The notes under the pieces were generated by a model. It did no database searches and was not told the DNA's origin. It saw only the letters and a program-made list of their open reading frames with translations. The position numbers and the translations under genes were made by a program. A stretch of DNA of 10,042 bases from assembly GCA_016845285.1 (NCBI GenBank), contig JAERSX010000300.1, positions 1 to 10,042 of the forward strand. The letters run 5' to 3'. The stretch is from Deltaproteobacteria bacterium. GTDB taxonomy: Bacteria; Myxococcota_A; UBA796; UBA2385. This document shows positions 1 through 6,362 of the stretch, piece by piece; within the stretch, counting starts at the first letter, position 1; each line of letters opens with the position of its first letter.

Positions 1-713
1 CCCTGGAGCAGGTCAACGCTCATGAGACCCAGCAGGCCGCCCGCGGGGAAGTTCGCATCCACGTCCACGGGCACCGCGAGCGCCATGAGGCACGCTGCGA
101 TCCAGACAGCCGTGCTCGCGCTGAGGACCCGCCAGAACCCGCCGACCTCGCGACCGGCCAGACGCCACAGCAGGCCGAAGCCAAGGGGTAGGACCGCCCA
201 GGCCGCCCACCCCATGAGCTGGAACAACACGTCTGCGACATAGGCGCCGACGGGCCCCGCCGCGTTCTGAACCTCACCAAGGCCCGTACGCGAGAAGCCA
301 GGATCGGTCGCGTGGTACCCGAAGAGCGCAATGCTTGCGTAAAAGCAGGCCACGATGCACGCCGCGAACACGAACGGGCGCGCGCGCTCCCAGCGACCGG
401 CTTGCGGGGCACGACCGCGCCCTCTCGTCTTCGCCGATACCCTCGTGCTCGCCTTGGACCTTCCCTTGGACGAGGTCTTGGACTTGGACTTCGACGACGT
501 CTTGCCGCGAGTGTTGCCTCGTCCGACGGCCTTCGATGCGGCGGCCGACTTGGTCCTGCCTCCAGACCGCGATGACGTCTTCGACGACGTCTTCGACGAC
601 GTCTTCCCACCCGTCTTTCCGCCGGCCTTGGTCGAAGTCCGACGCGCACGCGTCACCGTCACAGGAGCCGCACCTGGTCCGTTTTCCGGGGCGGAGGTCC
701 GCTTAGCGGGCAT
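1..713 (-). CDS. ftsK: FtsK-type DNA translocase, N-terminal membrane part (3' end outside window)
   Basis: This is the first 237 codons of a protein that runs off the left edge. The visible part has a basic, low-complexity N-terminal tail (about residues 1-110, rich in Lys, Ser, Thr, Arg and Gly). Hydrophobic segments follow at about 113-131, 153-183 and 200-215, and then a PAGGLLG motif at 223-229. That order, ending in GGLLG, fits the four-helix membrane domain of FtsK/SpoIIIE translocases, which anchor the DNA pump at the division septum and help resolve chromosome dimers. The ATPase motor and the gamma domain would lie outside the window, so the family call rests on the membrane domain only. 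The ATG at 713 has GGAG a few bases upstream. The tail is much longer than the short cytoplasmic leader of E. coli FtsK. Alternative: another multi-span membrane protein, judged less likely because of the GGLLG motif and its spacing. Confidence 0.8.
   Translation of the reverse strand, partial: MPAKRTSAPENGPGAAPVTVTRARRTSTKAGGKTGGKTSSKTSSKTSSRSGGRTKSAAASKAVGRGNTRGKTSSKSKSKTSSKGRSKASTRVSAKTRGRGRAPQAGRWERARPFVFAACIVACFYASIALFGYHATDPGFSRTGLGEVQNAAGPVGAYVADVLFQLMGWAAWAVLPLGFGLLWRLAGREVGGFWRVLSASTAVWIAACLMALAVPVDVDANFPAGGLLGLMSVDLLQ
574..606. repeat. 12-bp tandem repeat in the FtsK tail
   Basis: A 12-base unit, GACGTCTTCGAC on the plus strand, is repeated about 2.75 times. Read on the minus strand it encodes successive Lys-Thr-Ser-Ser units (residues about 36-48). 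Weaker copies of the same motif occur further into the tail (around residues 70-83). Confidence 0.75.
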
Positions 714-747
714 GAAGGCTCCAGGGGCTGCCGGACGAGCCGAGGTG

Positions 748-776
748 TTGCCGTGTAATGACCTATCTAGTGTAAA
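748..776 (+). promoter_or_regulatory. Candidate sigma-70 promoter for galE
   Basis: TTGCCG (748-753) and TGTAAA (771-776) are separated by 17 bp. Each box matches 4 of 6 consensus positions. Transcription would start near 783, giving a leader of about 65 nt before galE. The site lies in the 134-bp divergent region between ftsK and galE. No equally good promoter was found for ftsK in the opposite direction. Confidence 0.45.
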
Positions 777-847
777 CCATGAAGTCGATTCCCACCTGCC
801 AGACGGCTAGGAAGACCTCGACCCTTAGAAGAACTGGAGAACCCGCC

Positions 848-1825
848 ATGTCTGCTCGAGTGCTCGTTGTCGGCGGCGCCGGCTACATCGGAAGCGTCTG
901 CGCCCACTACCTCCGAGGCCAGGGCCATGCGGTGGACACATTTGATGACCTCTCCACCGGACACCGAGAGGCCGCTCAGGGAACCCTCATCGTGGGGGAC
1001 ATCCGAGATCGCGCCTTCCTCACTCAGGTGCTTCGGGACGGACGCTACGACGCGGTCATGCACTTCGCGGCCAAGTCGCTCGTGGGAGAGAGCGTGCGCC
1101 ATCCTCGGCGCTACTTCGACGTCAACACTGGCGGCACCGCTGCTCTGCTCCAGGCGATGGAGGACACCGGCGTCGAGGTCTTGGTCTTCTCCTCGACCTG
1201 CGCCATCTATGGCGACCCCGTCCGCCTCCCTCTCGATGAAGAGCACCCACGGGCCCCGGTGAGCCCGTACGGGGAGAGCAAGGACCTGGTCGAGCGGATG
1301 CTCGCCAGCTGCCGCGCCCGAGATGGCCTTCGCGTCACGACCCTGCGCTACTTCAACGCCGCAGGCGCTCTTCCTGACGGGAGTCTCGGGGAGTCACACA
1401 GCCCCGAGACCCATCTCATCCCATTGGCCCTGGCTGCTGCACTCGGCCAACGCCCGCCCCTCGAGCTCTACGGCACCGACTACGAAACGCGCGATGGCAC
1501 CTGTGTGCGGGACTACGTACATGTCCTCGATCTTGCCAATGCTCACGCACTCGCGATGGAACGCCTGCTGGCGGGTGACTCCGGGAACGCGTTCAACCTG
1601 GGCAGCGAGACTGGCAGTACCGTGCGTGAGGTCATCTCGTCGGTGGAGCGAGTACTGGGCCGTCCAGTGCCACACAAGCCTGCAGCCCGCCGCCCGGGAG
1701 ATCCCCCAGCGCTGTGGGCGACCAGCGCGCGCGTGCGCTCCGAGCTCGGGTGGATTCCCACGTGGACCGACCTGGACGAGATCGTCCGCACTGCAGCCAC
1801 CTGGGCTACCTCGCCTCGGTACTGA
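848..1825 (+). CDS. galE: UDP-glucose 4-epimerase (GalE-type, extended SDR)
   Basis: A 325-residue NAD-dependent epimerase interconverting UDP-glucose and UDP-galactose in the cytoplasm; it supplies galactose for LPS, capsule or exopolysaccharide, or serves the Leloir pathway. Visible features are the Rossmann dinucleotide motif GGAGYIGS (9-16), DDLSTGH (33-39), the HFAAKSLVGES segment (72-82), the catalytic Ser/Thr strand FSSTCAIYG (114-122), the active-site pair Tyr141 and Lys145 in YGESK, RYFNAAG (167-173), and substrate-side RDYVHVLDLA (221-230). The length is typical for the family (about 320-340). The ATG at 848 was chosen over the in-frame ATG at 779 because the motif-bearing protein begins there and GGAGA lies at 836-840, 7 nt upstream. 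The gene stands alone, divergent from ftsK and convergent with the beta-barrel gene. Substrate could be another UDP-hexose, which the sequence cannot settle. Confidence 0.93.
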   Translation: MSARVLVVGGAGYIGSVCAHYLRGQGHAVDTFDDLSTGHREAAQGTLIVGDIRDRAFLTQVLRDGRYDAVMHFAAKSLVGESVRHPRRYFDVNTGGTAALLQAMEDTGVEVLVFSSTCAIYGDPVRLPLDEEHPRAPVSPYGESKDLVERMLASCRARDGLRVTTLRYFNAAGALPDGSLGESHSPETHLIPLALAAALGQRPPLELYGTDYETRDGTCVRDYVHVLDLANAHALAMERLLAGDSGNAFNLGSETGSTVREVISSVERVLGRPVPHKPAARRPGDPPALWATSARVRSELGWIPTWTDLDEIVRTAATWATSPRY

Positions 1826-1843
1826 ATCGGGTCCGTGCACACC

Positions 1844-1857
1844 GAGCCTGGAGGCTC
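1844..1857. terminator. Weak candidate terminator between convergent genes
   Basis: GAGCC, a TGGA loop and GGCTC form a 5-bp hairpin in the 44-bp gap between the galE stop and the stop of the convergent beta-barrel gene. No T-tract follows on either strand, so intrinsic termination here is uncertain. Confidence 0.3.
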
Positions 1858-1869
1858 AGGCCGAGTGTC

Positions 1870-3231
1870 TCAGTAAGTGAGCGTCGCACCCAGGTGTACG
1901 TTCACGTCGTCGTACTCGATTCCCGCAGCACCACTCGCGCTCACCCGCCGGACCCACCAGACACCACCGTTGATGTCCAGCCAGGGCGTGGCGAAGTAGC
2001 TCATGTCGTACCGAGCGCGCACCAGGTTGTCCTTCCGGGTGATCTCACCCTGGTAGTCCTCGACGCGCAGTCCGACTTCGGTGGTGACCCCCACTCGGTC
2101 AGCGAAGACGCCCTCGTGCCGCACGTAGCCGTAGCCGTAGCTGACGAAGTTCGTGAAGTAGGAGTCCTGGAAGTCCTTGATGTACCCGAAGGTGAACTTC
2201 TGGTGCTCGGTCAGCTCGTACCGAGCGTCCACCGCCAGGATCAGACCCAGCGGAAAACCCTTCAGGTCTGCACCGAAGCCCTGGATCGCATCTGCCTCGG
2301 CCTCGTCACCCACGAGCTCGTTCGCGGCATCTTCGATGACGCTGTTCTCGTCGTAGAGAATCTGGCCGTAGCCGGCGACCACGCCGAGGATCAGCTTGGA
2401 GGTGAATCGACCACGCAGACCGGCGCTCACACGCCAGCTGTTGCCGTCCGCAATGCCGAGACCAGTACCGACGGCCGACACATTCTCGGGATCGCTGGCG
2501 TCCCGCGTATCGATGAAGTTGTCGTCCCAGTTGAACCACCGCATCTCGAAGTCTGCCAGCACAGCGGTCTTCGGCAGGAACTTCCAGCGGTAGCCCAGAT
2601 TGGGCCCATACGCTGTGCGACTGTTGAGGTTCGAGATGTTCTGGAGGTTCAACGAGGGAGGCACGTCGTAGTCGTCGTACTCGAAGTCGCCACCCAGGGC
2701 GAACTCCATGGAGCTGCCCGGTCGGATGAAGACGCGACCACCCGCAACGTTCTCGAGATGCTGCACGTAGGCATCAGCAGCGTTGACGGCCTCCGTCTCG
2801 CGGCTCGAGATGGAGAAGTCGTCCGAGAGACGTACGCCGAGCGTGCTCGAGGGCAGCAGGTCGAGCTCGGCTCCCAGACTCAGGTCCTTGTACCGGTCCA
2901 GGTTGGCCTGCTCTGCGGAGAGGTACTTGCGGAGGTTGTAGGCGATGTCGAAGGCAAAGGCGGCATCGTCGCCCTTGATCTCCATGCCCAGCCCGGGCGT
3001 GACCGCCAAGTAGGCGCCAGCCTTGGTGGGCTCACCGCCTCCAACAGAGCCCTCTAGGAGGTACACGTTGGTGCGATACGCCCCCAGCACCTCGACATAC
3101 GGGATGATTTCCGCATTACCGGTTCGGACGTGATCTCCTGGATCTGCAGCAGCCGTGGGAGTCGCGAGACTCCCGAGCGACAACAGCGCCACCCCACATC
3201 CGAGGCATTCCCTCGTTCCACCCATGCGCAT
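1870..3231 (-). CDS. Outer-membrane beta-barrel protein
   Basis: A 453-residue exported protein. It has a cleavable signal peptide (about residues 1-29, hydrophobic core GVALLSLGSLA, Ala-rich cleavage region before DPGD). The mature part is a long series of alternating hydrophobic and polar stretches rich in Tyr, Phe and Trp, as in transmembrane beta-strands, and it ends in an aromatic residue (LGATLTY), a usual signal for BAM-assisted insertion. Segments such as AYRTNVYLLE (51-60) and VTPGLGMEI (77-85) resemble the start of putative beta-barrel porins of the BBP2 type (PF10082-like, by recollection, not searched). The ATG at 3231 was preferred to the TTG one codon earlier; the Shine-Dalgarno (GGA in ACGGACG) is weak, and ATG 3225 is also possible. 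It lies 108 bp downstream of the secreted helical gene, probably in the same transcript. It may be the outer-membrane partner of the upstream TolQ/TolR machine; substrate unknown. Confidence 0.8.
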   Translation of the reverse strand: MRMGGTRECLGCGVALLSLGSLATPTAAADPGDHVRTGNAEIIPYVEVLGAYRTNVYLLEGSVGGGEPTKAGAYLAVTPGLGMEIKGDDAAFAFDIAYNLRKYLSAEQANLDRYKDLSLGAELDLLPSSTLGVRLSDDFSISSRETEAVNAADAYVQHLENVAGGRVFIRPGSSMEFALGGDFEYDDYDVPPSLNLQNISNLNSRTAYGPNLGYRWKFLPKTAVLADFEMRWFNWDDNFIDTRDASDPENVSAVGTGLGIADGNSWRVSAGLRGRFTSKLILGVVAGYGQILYDENSVIEDAANELVGDEAEADAIQGFGADLKGFPLGLILAVDARYELTEHQKFTFGYIKDFQDSYFTNFVSYGYGYVRHEGVFADRVGVTTEVGLRVEDYQGEITRKDNLVRARYDMSYFATPWLDINGGVWWVRRVSASGAAGIEYDDVNVHLGATLTY

Positions 3232-3254
3232 CAACGTCCGTTACAGCTTGGTTC

Positions 3255-3299
3255 CCGCTTCAGCGGTATGGCAGACTCGGTCCGGTCCTACTTGACCGG
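3255..3299. other. Two small hairpins in the gap before the beta-barrel gene
   Basis: In the 108-bp gap between the helical protein stop (3340) and the beta-barrel start there is a 6-bp stem CCGGTC/GACCGG (3282-3287 with 3294-3299, 6-nt loop) and a 4-bp stem CCGC/GCGG (3255-3258 with 3263-3266, TTCA loop). Neither is followed by a T-tract on the minus strand, so they look like leader or mRNA-processing structures rather than terminators. No convincing promoter for the beta-barrel gene was seen here. Confidence 0.35.
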
Positions 3300-3339
3300 T
3301 TCGGGGCAGATTGGCAACCAGAAAAGGCGATGCAGCCAC

Positions 3340-3912
3340 CTATTCGAAGGGGCTGATGTCTCCAGGGTCGGTTGCCACGGTACCGATTTCTCCGGTGAGT
3401 GGCTCCGTTTCCTCAGCATCTGAGATGCCTTCCTTGTTGACTGACACCTCAGTCGACCCATCTGCCGACCCGACCTCGCCCATACAGGCCTCGGCTTCAG
3501 CGATGAATTGCCGAACCTTCGACAGAGCTACCGCGATCTTGCGAAACTCGTGGGCCGCCAGCAGGTCACCCTCGGAGGCGATGGCTTCGCTCATGTTCGA
3601 CTGCGCACGCTCCGAGACCTGAGTCAAGGTCTTGATGGAGGCAAGCTTCAGTCGCACACATTGGATCTGATCCCCGTCGCCGCCACGTTCAGCTTGATCG
3701 AGCAGCTTCTCGGCGCGCTTCTGAGTCGTCTCCATCTCAGCGAGCGCGTCACGAGCGAAGTCGAGCTTCTCCTTGGCGGAGGTCGCACTGGTGACTTCAA
3801 GCTGTCCGCTGACCTCACCGTCTTGTGCGAACGCTGGAGCGCCTAGGGTCAGGGCTAGGGCCATTGCTGTCAGCCGCGTGCGCTGCAAGCCCTGGGTCCA
3901 TTTGCGTGCCAA
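3340..3912 (-). CDS. Secreted helical (coiled-coil-like) protein of unknown function
   Basis: A 190-residue exported protein. A TTG start at 3912 gives a classical signal peptide: basic n-region MARKWTQGLQRTR, hydrophobic core, and AFA cleavage before QDG (about residue 29). The TTG at 3939 would add nine residues, but it sits at the predicted transcription start and would place AGGAGG inside the gene; AGGAGG (3919-3924) is 6 nt from the TTG at 3912. The mature protein is mainly helical with heptad-like patterns (about 45-145), two cysteines (Cys85 in QIQCVRLKL, Cys143 in EACMGE) that could pair, and an acidic, probably disordered C-terminus (150-190). I do not recognise a named family. It has its own promoter and lies between the FHA/TonB-like gene and the beta-barrel gene, which suggests a periplasmic accessory or chaperone for the same envelope system. 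Confidence 0.8.
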   Translation of the reverse strand: MARKWTQGLQRTRLTAMALALTLGAPAFAQDGEVSGQLEVTSATSAKEKLDFARDALAEMETTQKRAEKLLDQAERGGDGDQIQCVRLKLASIKTLTQVSERAQSNMSEAIASEGDLLAAHEFRKIAVALSKVRQFIAEAEACMGEVGSADGSTEVSVNKEGISDAEETEPLTGEIGTVATDPGDISPFE

Positions 3913-3918
3913 TTTCAA

Positions 3919-3924
3919 CCTCCT
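3919..3924 (-). promoter_or_regulatory. Shine-Dalgarno deciding the TTG start of the helical protein
   Basis: A perfect AGGAGG on the minus strand, 6 nt upstream of the TTG at 3912. It favours 3912 over the upstream TTG at 3939. Confidence 0.8.
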
Positions 3925-3944
3925 GGCGAAGCTTGACAAGGTCC

Positions 3945-3973
3945 ACTTTAGAGCCTCATCTCGTCGCCGTCAA
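3945..3973 (-). promoter_or_regulatory. Sigma-70-type promoter for the helical protein and beta-barrel genes
   Basis: On the minus strand TTGACG (3968-3973, 5 of 6 matches) is followed after 17 bp by TAAAGT (3945-3950, 4 of 6). The start site would be near 3938, leaving a leader of about 26 nt that just contains the AGGAGG site. It lies directly downstream of a strong terminator, so the two-gene unit is probably transcribed independently of the TolQ/TolR genes. Confidence 0.65.
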
Positions 3974-4036
3974 TCACCTCGAACATAGTCAAAGCGTCAG
4001 GTTCTTCACGCACGATCGGCTCGTAGCTAACGAACT

Positions 4037-4080
4037 TTAGAGAAGAACGACAGAGGCCCGGGATTTGTTCCCAGGCCTCC
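4037..4080 (-). terminator. Rho-independent terminator after the FHA/TonB-like gene
   Basis: An interrupted inverted repeat: GAGGCC plus GGGA (4053-4058, 4060-4063) pairs with TCCC plus GGCCTC (4069-4072, 4074-4079) around a 5-nt loop, with one C/A mismatch. On the minus strand the stem is followed by the T-rich stretch TGTCGTTCTTCTCT. It begins about 20 bp after the TGA at 4100, the expected place for termination. Confidence 0.85.
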
Positions 4081-4099
4081 GCTTCCGTGCAAGATCTGA

Positions 4100-5470
4100 T
4101 CAGCTCGGAGAGAGAGCGAAGGGCAGGAAGATGTCCTCTGTGACCGAGGAGTCGAACCGCCACCGCCGCACCTTGCCTGTAACACAGGTCTCAAGCTGCT
4201 TGTCGTCCGTGGTGTTCTCAGCGATGGTGACCGAAGAGACCTTGCCACCGGTCACGACCACATCCACTGCGATCCGACCGTTGATGCTGGGGTTCTCCTT
4301 GAGCCGCTGGTCGTAGCAGTACTTGACCTGGCCCTGGTACTTGCGCAGGGCCTCACGGACCTTGTCCGCCACGTCACCCGTAGCTGTGGTGTCCACAGAG
4401 CCCATGTTCGCGCGGCCCGCCGGAGCCTTCGTGGAGGGGCCAGAGCCCACCTTGGAGTCTCCGCCGCCAGCCTGCGCCAGGTCGCCGATACCCGCATCGC
4501 CGCGTCCACCTTGATCGGTGCCGTCGCGGGAGCCCATGGTGCCTTCGGAGGCCACGTCGATTCCACCAACGCCCTGGAGCGCTTGCTGGAGATCCTGGAT
4601 GCCGGCATCGCCATCGGCGAAGACGTCTTCGACCTGCTTTCCGGAGTTGTTGGCGCCACGGGTGCCGATGATGCCAGCGAGGAGCTTGGACTTGTTGGCC
4701 AGGTTCTCCTTCTTCTTCTCCATCTCGGCAGCCTTCTTGGCAGCCCTCTCCTCCGGCGTGAGCTCCTTCTTCGGCTTCTTCTCCTTGGGCTCGGCCTCCT
4801 TGGGCTCCTCTTCCTTCTTGACCTTCTCGCCCTCGGCCTCCTCTTCAACCTGGACCTCGACCTCTTCAGGCTTGTCATCCGAAGGGATGACGATGTCTAC
4901 GAAGCGATCGGGCAGGGCCTCGAGGGGCACTGTGTCGACAGGGTCAGTGTTGTAGACGTAGATCATCAACACCGTGGCGATGGCCGAGAAGAGGGCCAGG
5001 AAGCCAAGGAAGACGGGATCATCGTCGTCGAGCAGCTTCGGACGGAAGTCATGACTGCTGACCATCCGTGCCGACTCTGGCGGCGCGGCGACGAACTGGA
5101 AGAGGATGGTGTAGTCGTCGACGACCAGCTTGCCCCGATTCTTGTGGGCCAAGGGAAGGACGAAGTGCCCGCCCTTGCGAGAGGCGTCTCCGCGCTCTCG
5201 CAGCTTGTCGAGGGGGTGGATGCCGTCGCGGTAGGCGACGCGCCCCTTCATGGTGTCGACGTACTGCAGTGCATACCGGTCGCCACGCGCTTGGAACAGC
5301 ACATGGCGCTTCGGAAGACTGGTGGTCGGAATAACGAAGGTGTTCTTCGGCGATTCGCCGACGGTCACGTTCTGGCCAGGGCGGATGAGCCGCTCCTGGA
5401 CCACCTTGCCCGCCTTGACGATGCCGATGCGAAGGACCTTGTCTGCCTGTTGCTGGTTTTTGTCAGCCAT
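4100..5470 (-). CDS. FHA-like / single-span / TonB-AgmX-like energy-transducing protein
   Basis: 456 residues in three parts. Residues 12-128 form a cytoplasmic beta-rich region resembling a degenerate FHA domain (VTVGES 35-40, LPKRHVLF 52-59). A membrane span follows at about 152-173 (PVFLGFLALF and on). The periplasmic part has a highly charged Glu/Lys/Pro stalk (200-260), a Gly/Asp-rich stretch with two GDAGI-x-DL motifs (287-294, 324-331), and a C-terminal domain (about 366-456) with Cys385 in VKYCYDQRL and Cys429 in LETCV, then VRRWRFD. This Cys-paired, TonB-like ending is typical of AgmX/PglI C-terminal domains in myxobacteria. The FHA-membrane-TonB architecture is that of GltG/PglI in Myxococcus gliding. 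It probably transfers proton-motive energy from the TolQ/TolR stator across the periplasm. The ATG at 5470 has an AGGGG site about 10 nt upstream. Orthology to gltG is not shown, so no symbol is given. Confidence 0.82.
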   Translation of the reverse strand: MADKNQQQADKVLRIGIVKAGKVVQERLIRPGQNVTVGESPKNTFVIPTTSLPKRHVLFQARGDRYALQYVDTMKGRVAYRDGIHPLDKLRERGDASRKGGHFVLPLAHKNRGKLVVDDYTILFQFVAAPPESARMVSSHDFRPKLLDDDDPVFLGFLALFSAIATVLMIYVYNTDPVDTVPLEALPDRFVDIVIPSDDKPEEVEVQVEEEAEGEKVKKEEEPKEAEPKEKKPKKELTPEERAAKKAAEMEKKKENLANKSKLLAGIIGTRGANNSGKQVEDVFADGDAGIQDLQQALQGVGGIDVASEGTMGSRDGTDQGGRGDAGIGDLAQAGGGDSKVGSGPSTKAPAGRANMGSVDTTATGDVADKVREALRKYQGQVKYCYDQRLKENPSINGRIAVDVVVTGGKVSSVTIAENTTDDKQLETCVTGKVRRWRFDSSVTEDIFLPFALSPS

Positions 5471-5668
5471 GCGTCAGTTTCCCCTGCCTCGGACGCCGTG
5501 GGTGCAACGCTGCGCGATGCGTGTCCCAGGGTTCCAAGTGCTCCTGACTCCAGCGATCGGATCTGGTTCGCAAACCTTTCGTCTCTTCCGCACAAATGGT
5601 GGTCGACGCTGGCTGTGCAAGCCATCCTCCGAGGAACCACGAGGGTCGAATTCGTGTGATCCCACCAA

Positions 5669-5698
5669 AGCATAGATCCCCGACCGTGGCACTGGCAA
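5669..5698 (-). promoter_or_regulatory. Candidate promoter for the FHA/TonB-like gene
   Basis: On the minus strand TTGCCA (5693-5698, 5 of 6) and TATGCT (5669-5674, 4 of 6) are spaced by 18 bp. The leader would be about 190 nt long. Its position just after a candidate terminator supports it, but a match this size can occur by chance. Confidence 0.4.
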
Positions 5699-5703
5699 CA
5701 GGA

Positions 5704-5735
5704 CCCCCTTGACGACGTCGTGACATCGAAGGGGG
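5704..5735 (-). terminator. Candidate terminator after the second ExbD gene
   Basis: A perfect 7-bp stem CCCCCTT/AAGGGGG (5704-5710 with 5729-5735) encloses an 18-nt loop that itself contains the palindrome ACGACGTCGT. It lies 55 bp after the ExbD stop. The following minus-strand sequence, TCCTGTTGCC, has only a few T residues, so it may be an attenuator or RNA-stability stem instead. Confidence 0.42.
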
Positions 5736-5789
5736 CGCCGTGCGGTCCAAGGTCGAGGCTCGTCGAAAGACCCGGTTCAGGACGTGCTC

Positions 5790-6317
5790 CTACTCGGACT
5801 TGTAGACCACGAAGCGGAACTCACCAAACTGCGCCTGGCCAGCGGTGTACATCACCTCGCGAACCACAGCGAACGGCATGTTCCGGTCCACCTGCATAAG
5901 GATGCGACCTTTGAACTCGTGCTCAGTGCTTCCAGAGCGCTCACCCAGAGCCTTCGATGACTCCGCCTTCTCGAGGAGACGGTCGTAGAGCTTGGTGATT
6001 ACCTGGCCGCGCTTCTCGTCTTCGGGAACCGTGGTCAGATTCTGGCCAGGGTTCTCTTCGTCGGGCGTCTTGTCCAAGTTCAGGACGGGGACACCGTCAA
6101 CGACGATCTGATTCGACGCCACCACCAAGTTGACCGCAAGCTCCGGTGCCTTCTGCGAAGAGGACGTCGGGAGCTGGAGGTTGTCGCTGGGGGCGACGGA
6201 GATGTCGCTGGTCGAGTACGACTTGAGGAGGAACACCAGGATGATGGTCATCATGTCCATCATCGAGTTGATGTTCAGTGACGCGTCGACCGTGTGTCGT
6301 CGGGCTTTGACTGCCAT
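5790..6317 (-). CDS. ExbD/TolR-type stator protein, copy 2 (keeps the proton-site Asp)
   Basis: A 175-residue bitopic inner-membrane protein. A short basic N-terminus (MAVKARRH) is followed by LNINSMMDMMTIILVFLL (14-31), the single membrane span of the ExbD/TolR family with the conserved Asp at position 21; in the family this Asp carries protons through the TolQ/ExbB pore. The usual Pro three residues before Asp is Ser18, and Lys32 ends the span. The periplasmic domain (about 40-175) contains ILMQVDRNMPFAVVREVMYTAG (segments from about 140), the usual TolR fold ending. The ATG at 6317 is preceded by AGAAAGGA at about 9 nt. It starts 45 bp after the first ExbD copy and would be co-transcribed with it and TolQ. 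It resembles one of the AglQ/AglS pair in the Myxococcus motor; which one cannot be told here. Confidence 0.88.
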   Translation of the reverse strand: MAVKARRHTVDASLNINSMMDMMTIILVFLLKSYSTSDISVAPSDNLQLPTSSSQKAPELAVNLVVASNQIVVDGVPVLNLDKTPDEENPGQNLTTVPEDEKRGQVITKLYDRLLEKAESSKALGERSGSTEHEFKGRILMQVDRNMPFAVVREVMYTAGQAQFGEFRFVVYKSE

Positions 6318-6362
6318 CGTTTCGAATCCTTTCTCCGCACGGAGGCGGAGGAGTGCGCGCGC

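Larger units (their letters stand above)
5471..5789 (-). other. 319-bp intergenic region with a terminator and a long leader
   Basis: This is the only stretch over 300 bp without a gene. It holds a candidate terminator for the upstream ExbD gene (5704-5735), a candidate promoter (5669-5698) and then a leader of about 190 nt before the FHA/TonB-like gene. The leader contains a 5-bp hairpin TGGCT/AGCCA (5610-5614 with 5620-5624). The open frames here are short, Arg-rich and without a ribosome site, and I see no recognisable riboswitch. Confidence 0.5.

Noticed and set aside
779..847. ATG at 779 as the galE start
   Set aside because: The extra 23 residues are not hydrophobic or family-like, and the Rossmann strand begins right after the ATG at 848, which has a good ribosome site.
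1714..3057. Plus-strand open frame of 447 codons
   Set aside because: It lies opposite the beta-barrel gene, whose protein has a signal peptide, beta-strand pattern and aromatic end. The plus-strand product is Val/Asp/Glu-rich with no recognisable domain and overlaps the end of galE, as expected of a GC-rich antisense shadow.
5500..5540. Sigma-54-like GG-N10-GC spacing in the leader of the FHA/TonB-like gene
   Set aside because: Only the GG and GC dinucleotides match (TGGGACACGCATCGC); such pairs are frequent in GC-rich DNA and the rest of the consensus is absent.
4511..5659. Plus-strand open frame of 382 codons
   Set aside because: It is antisense to the FHA/TonB-like gene. Its long Leu runs mirror the Lys/Glu-rich stalk, and it has no credible domain or ribosome site.
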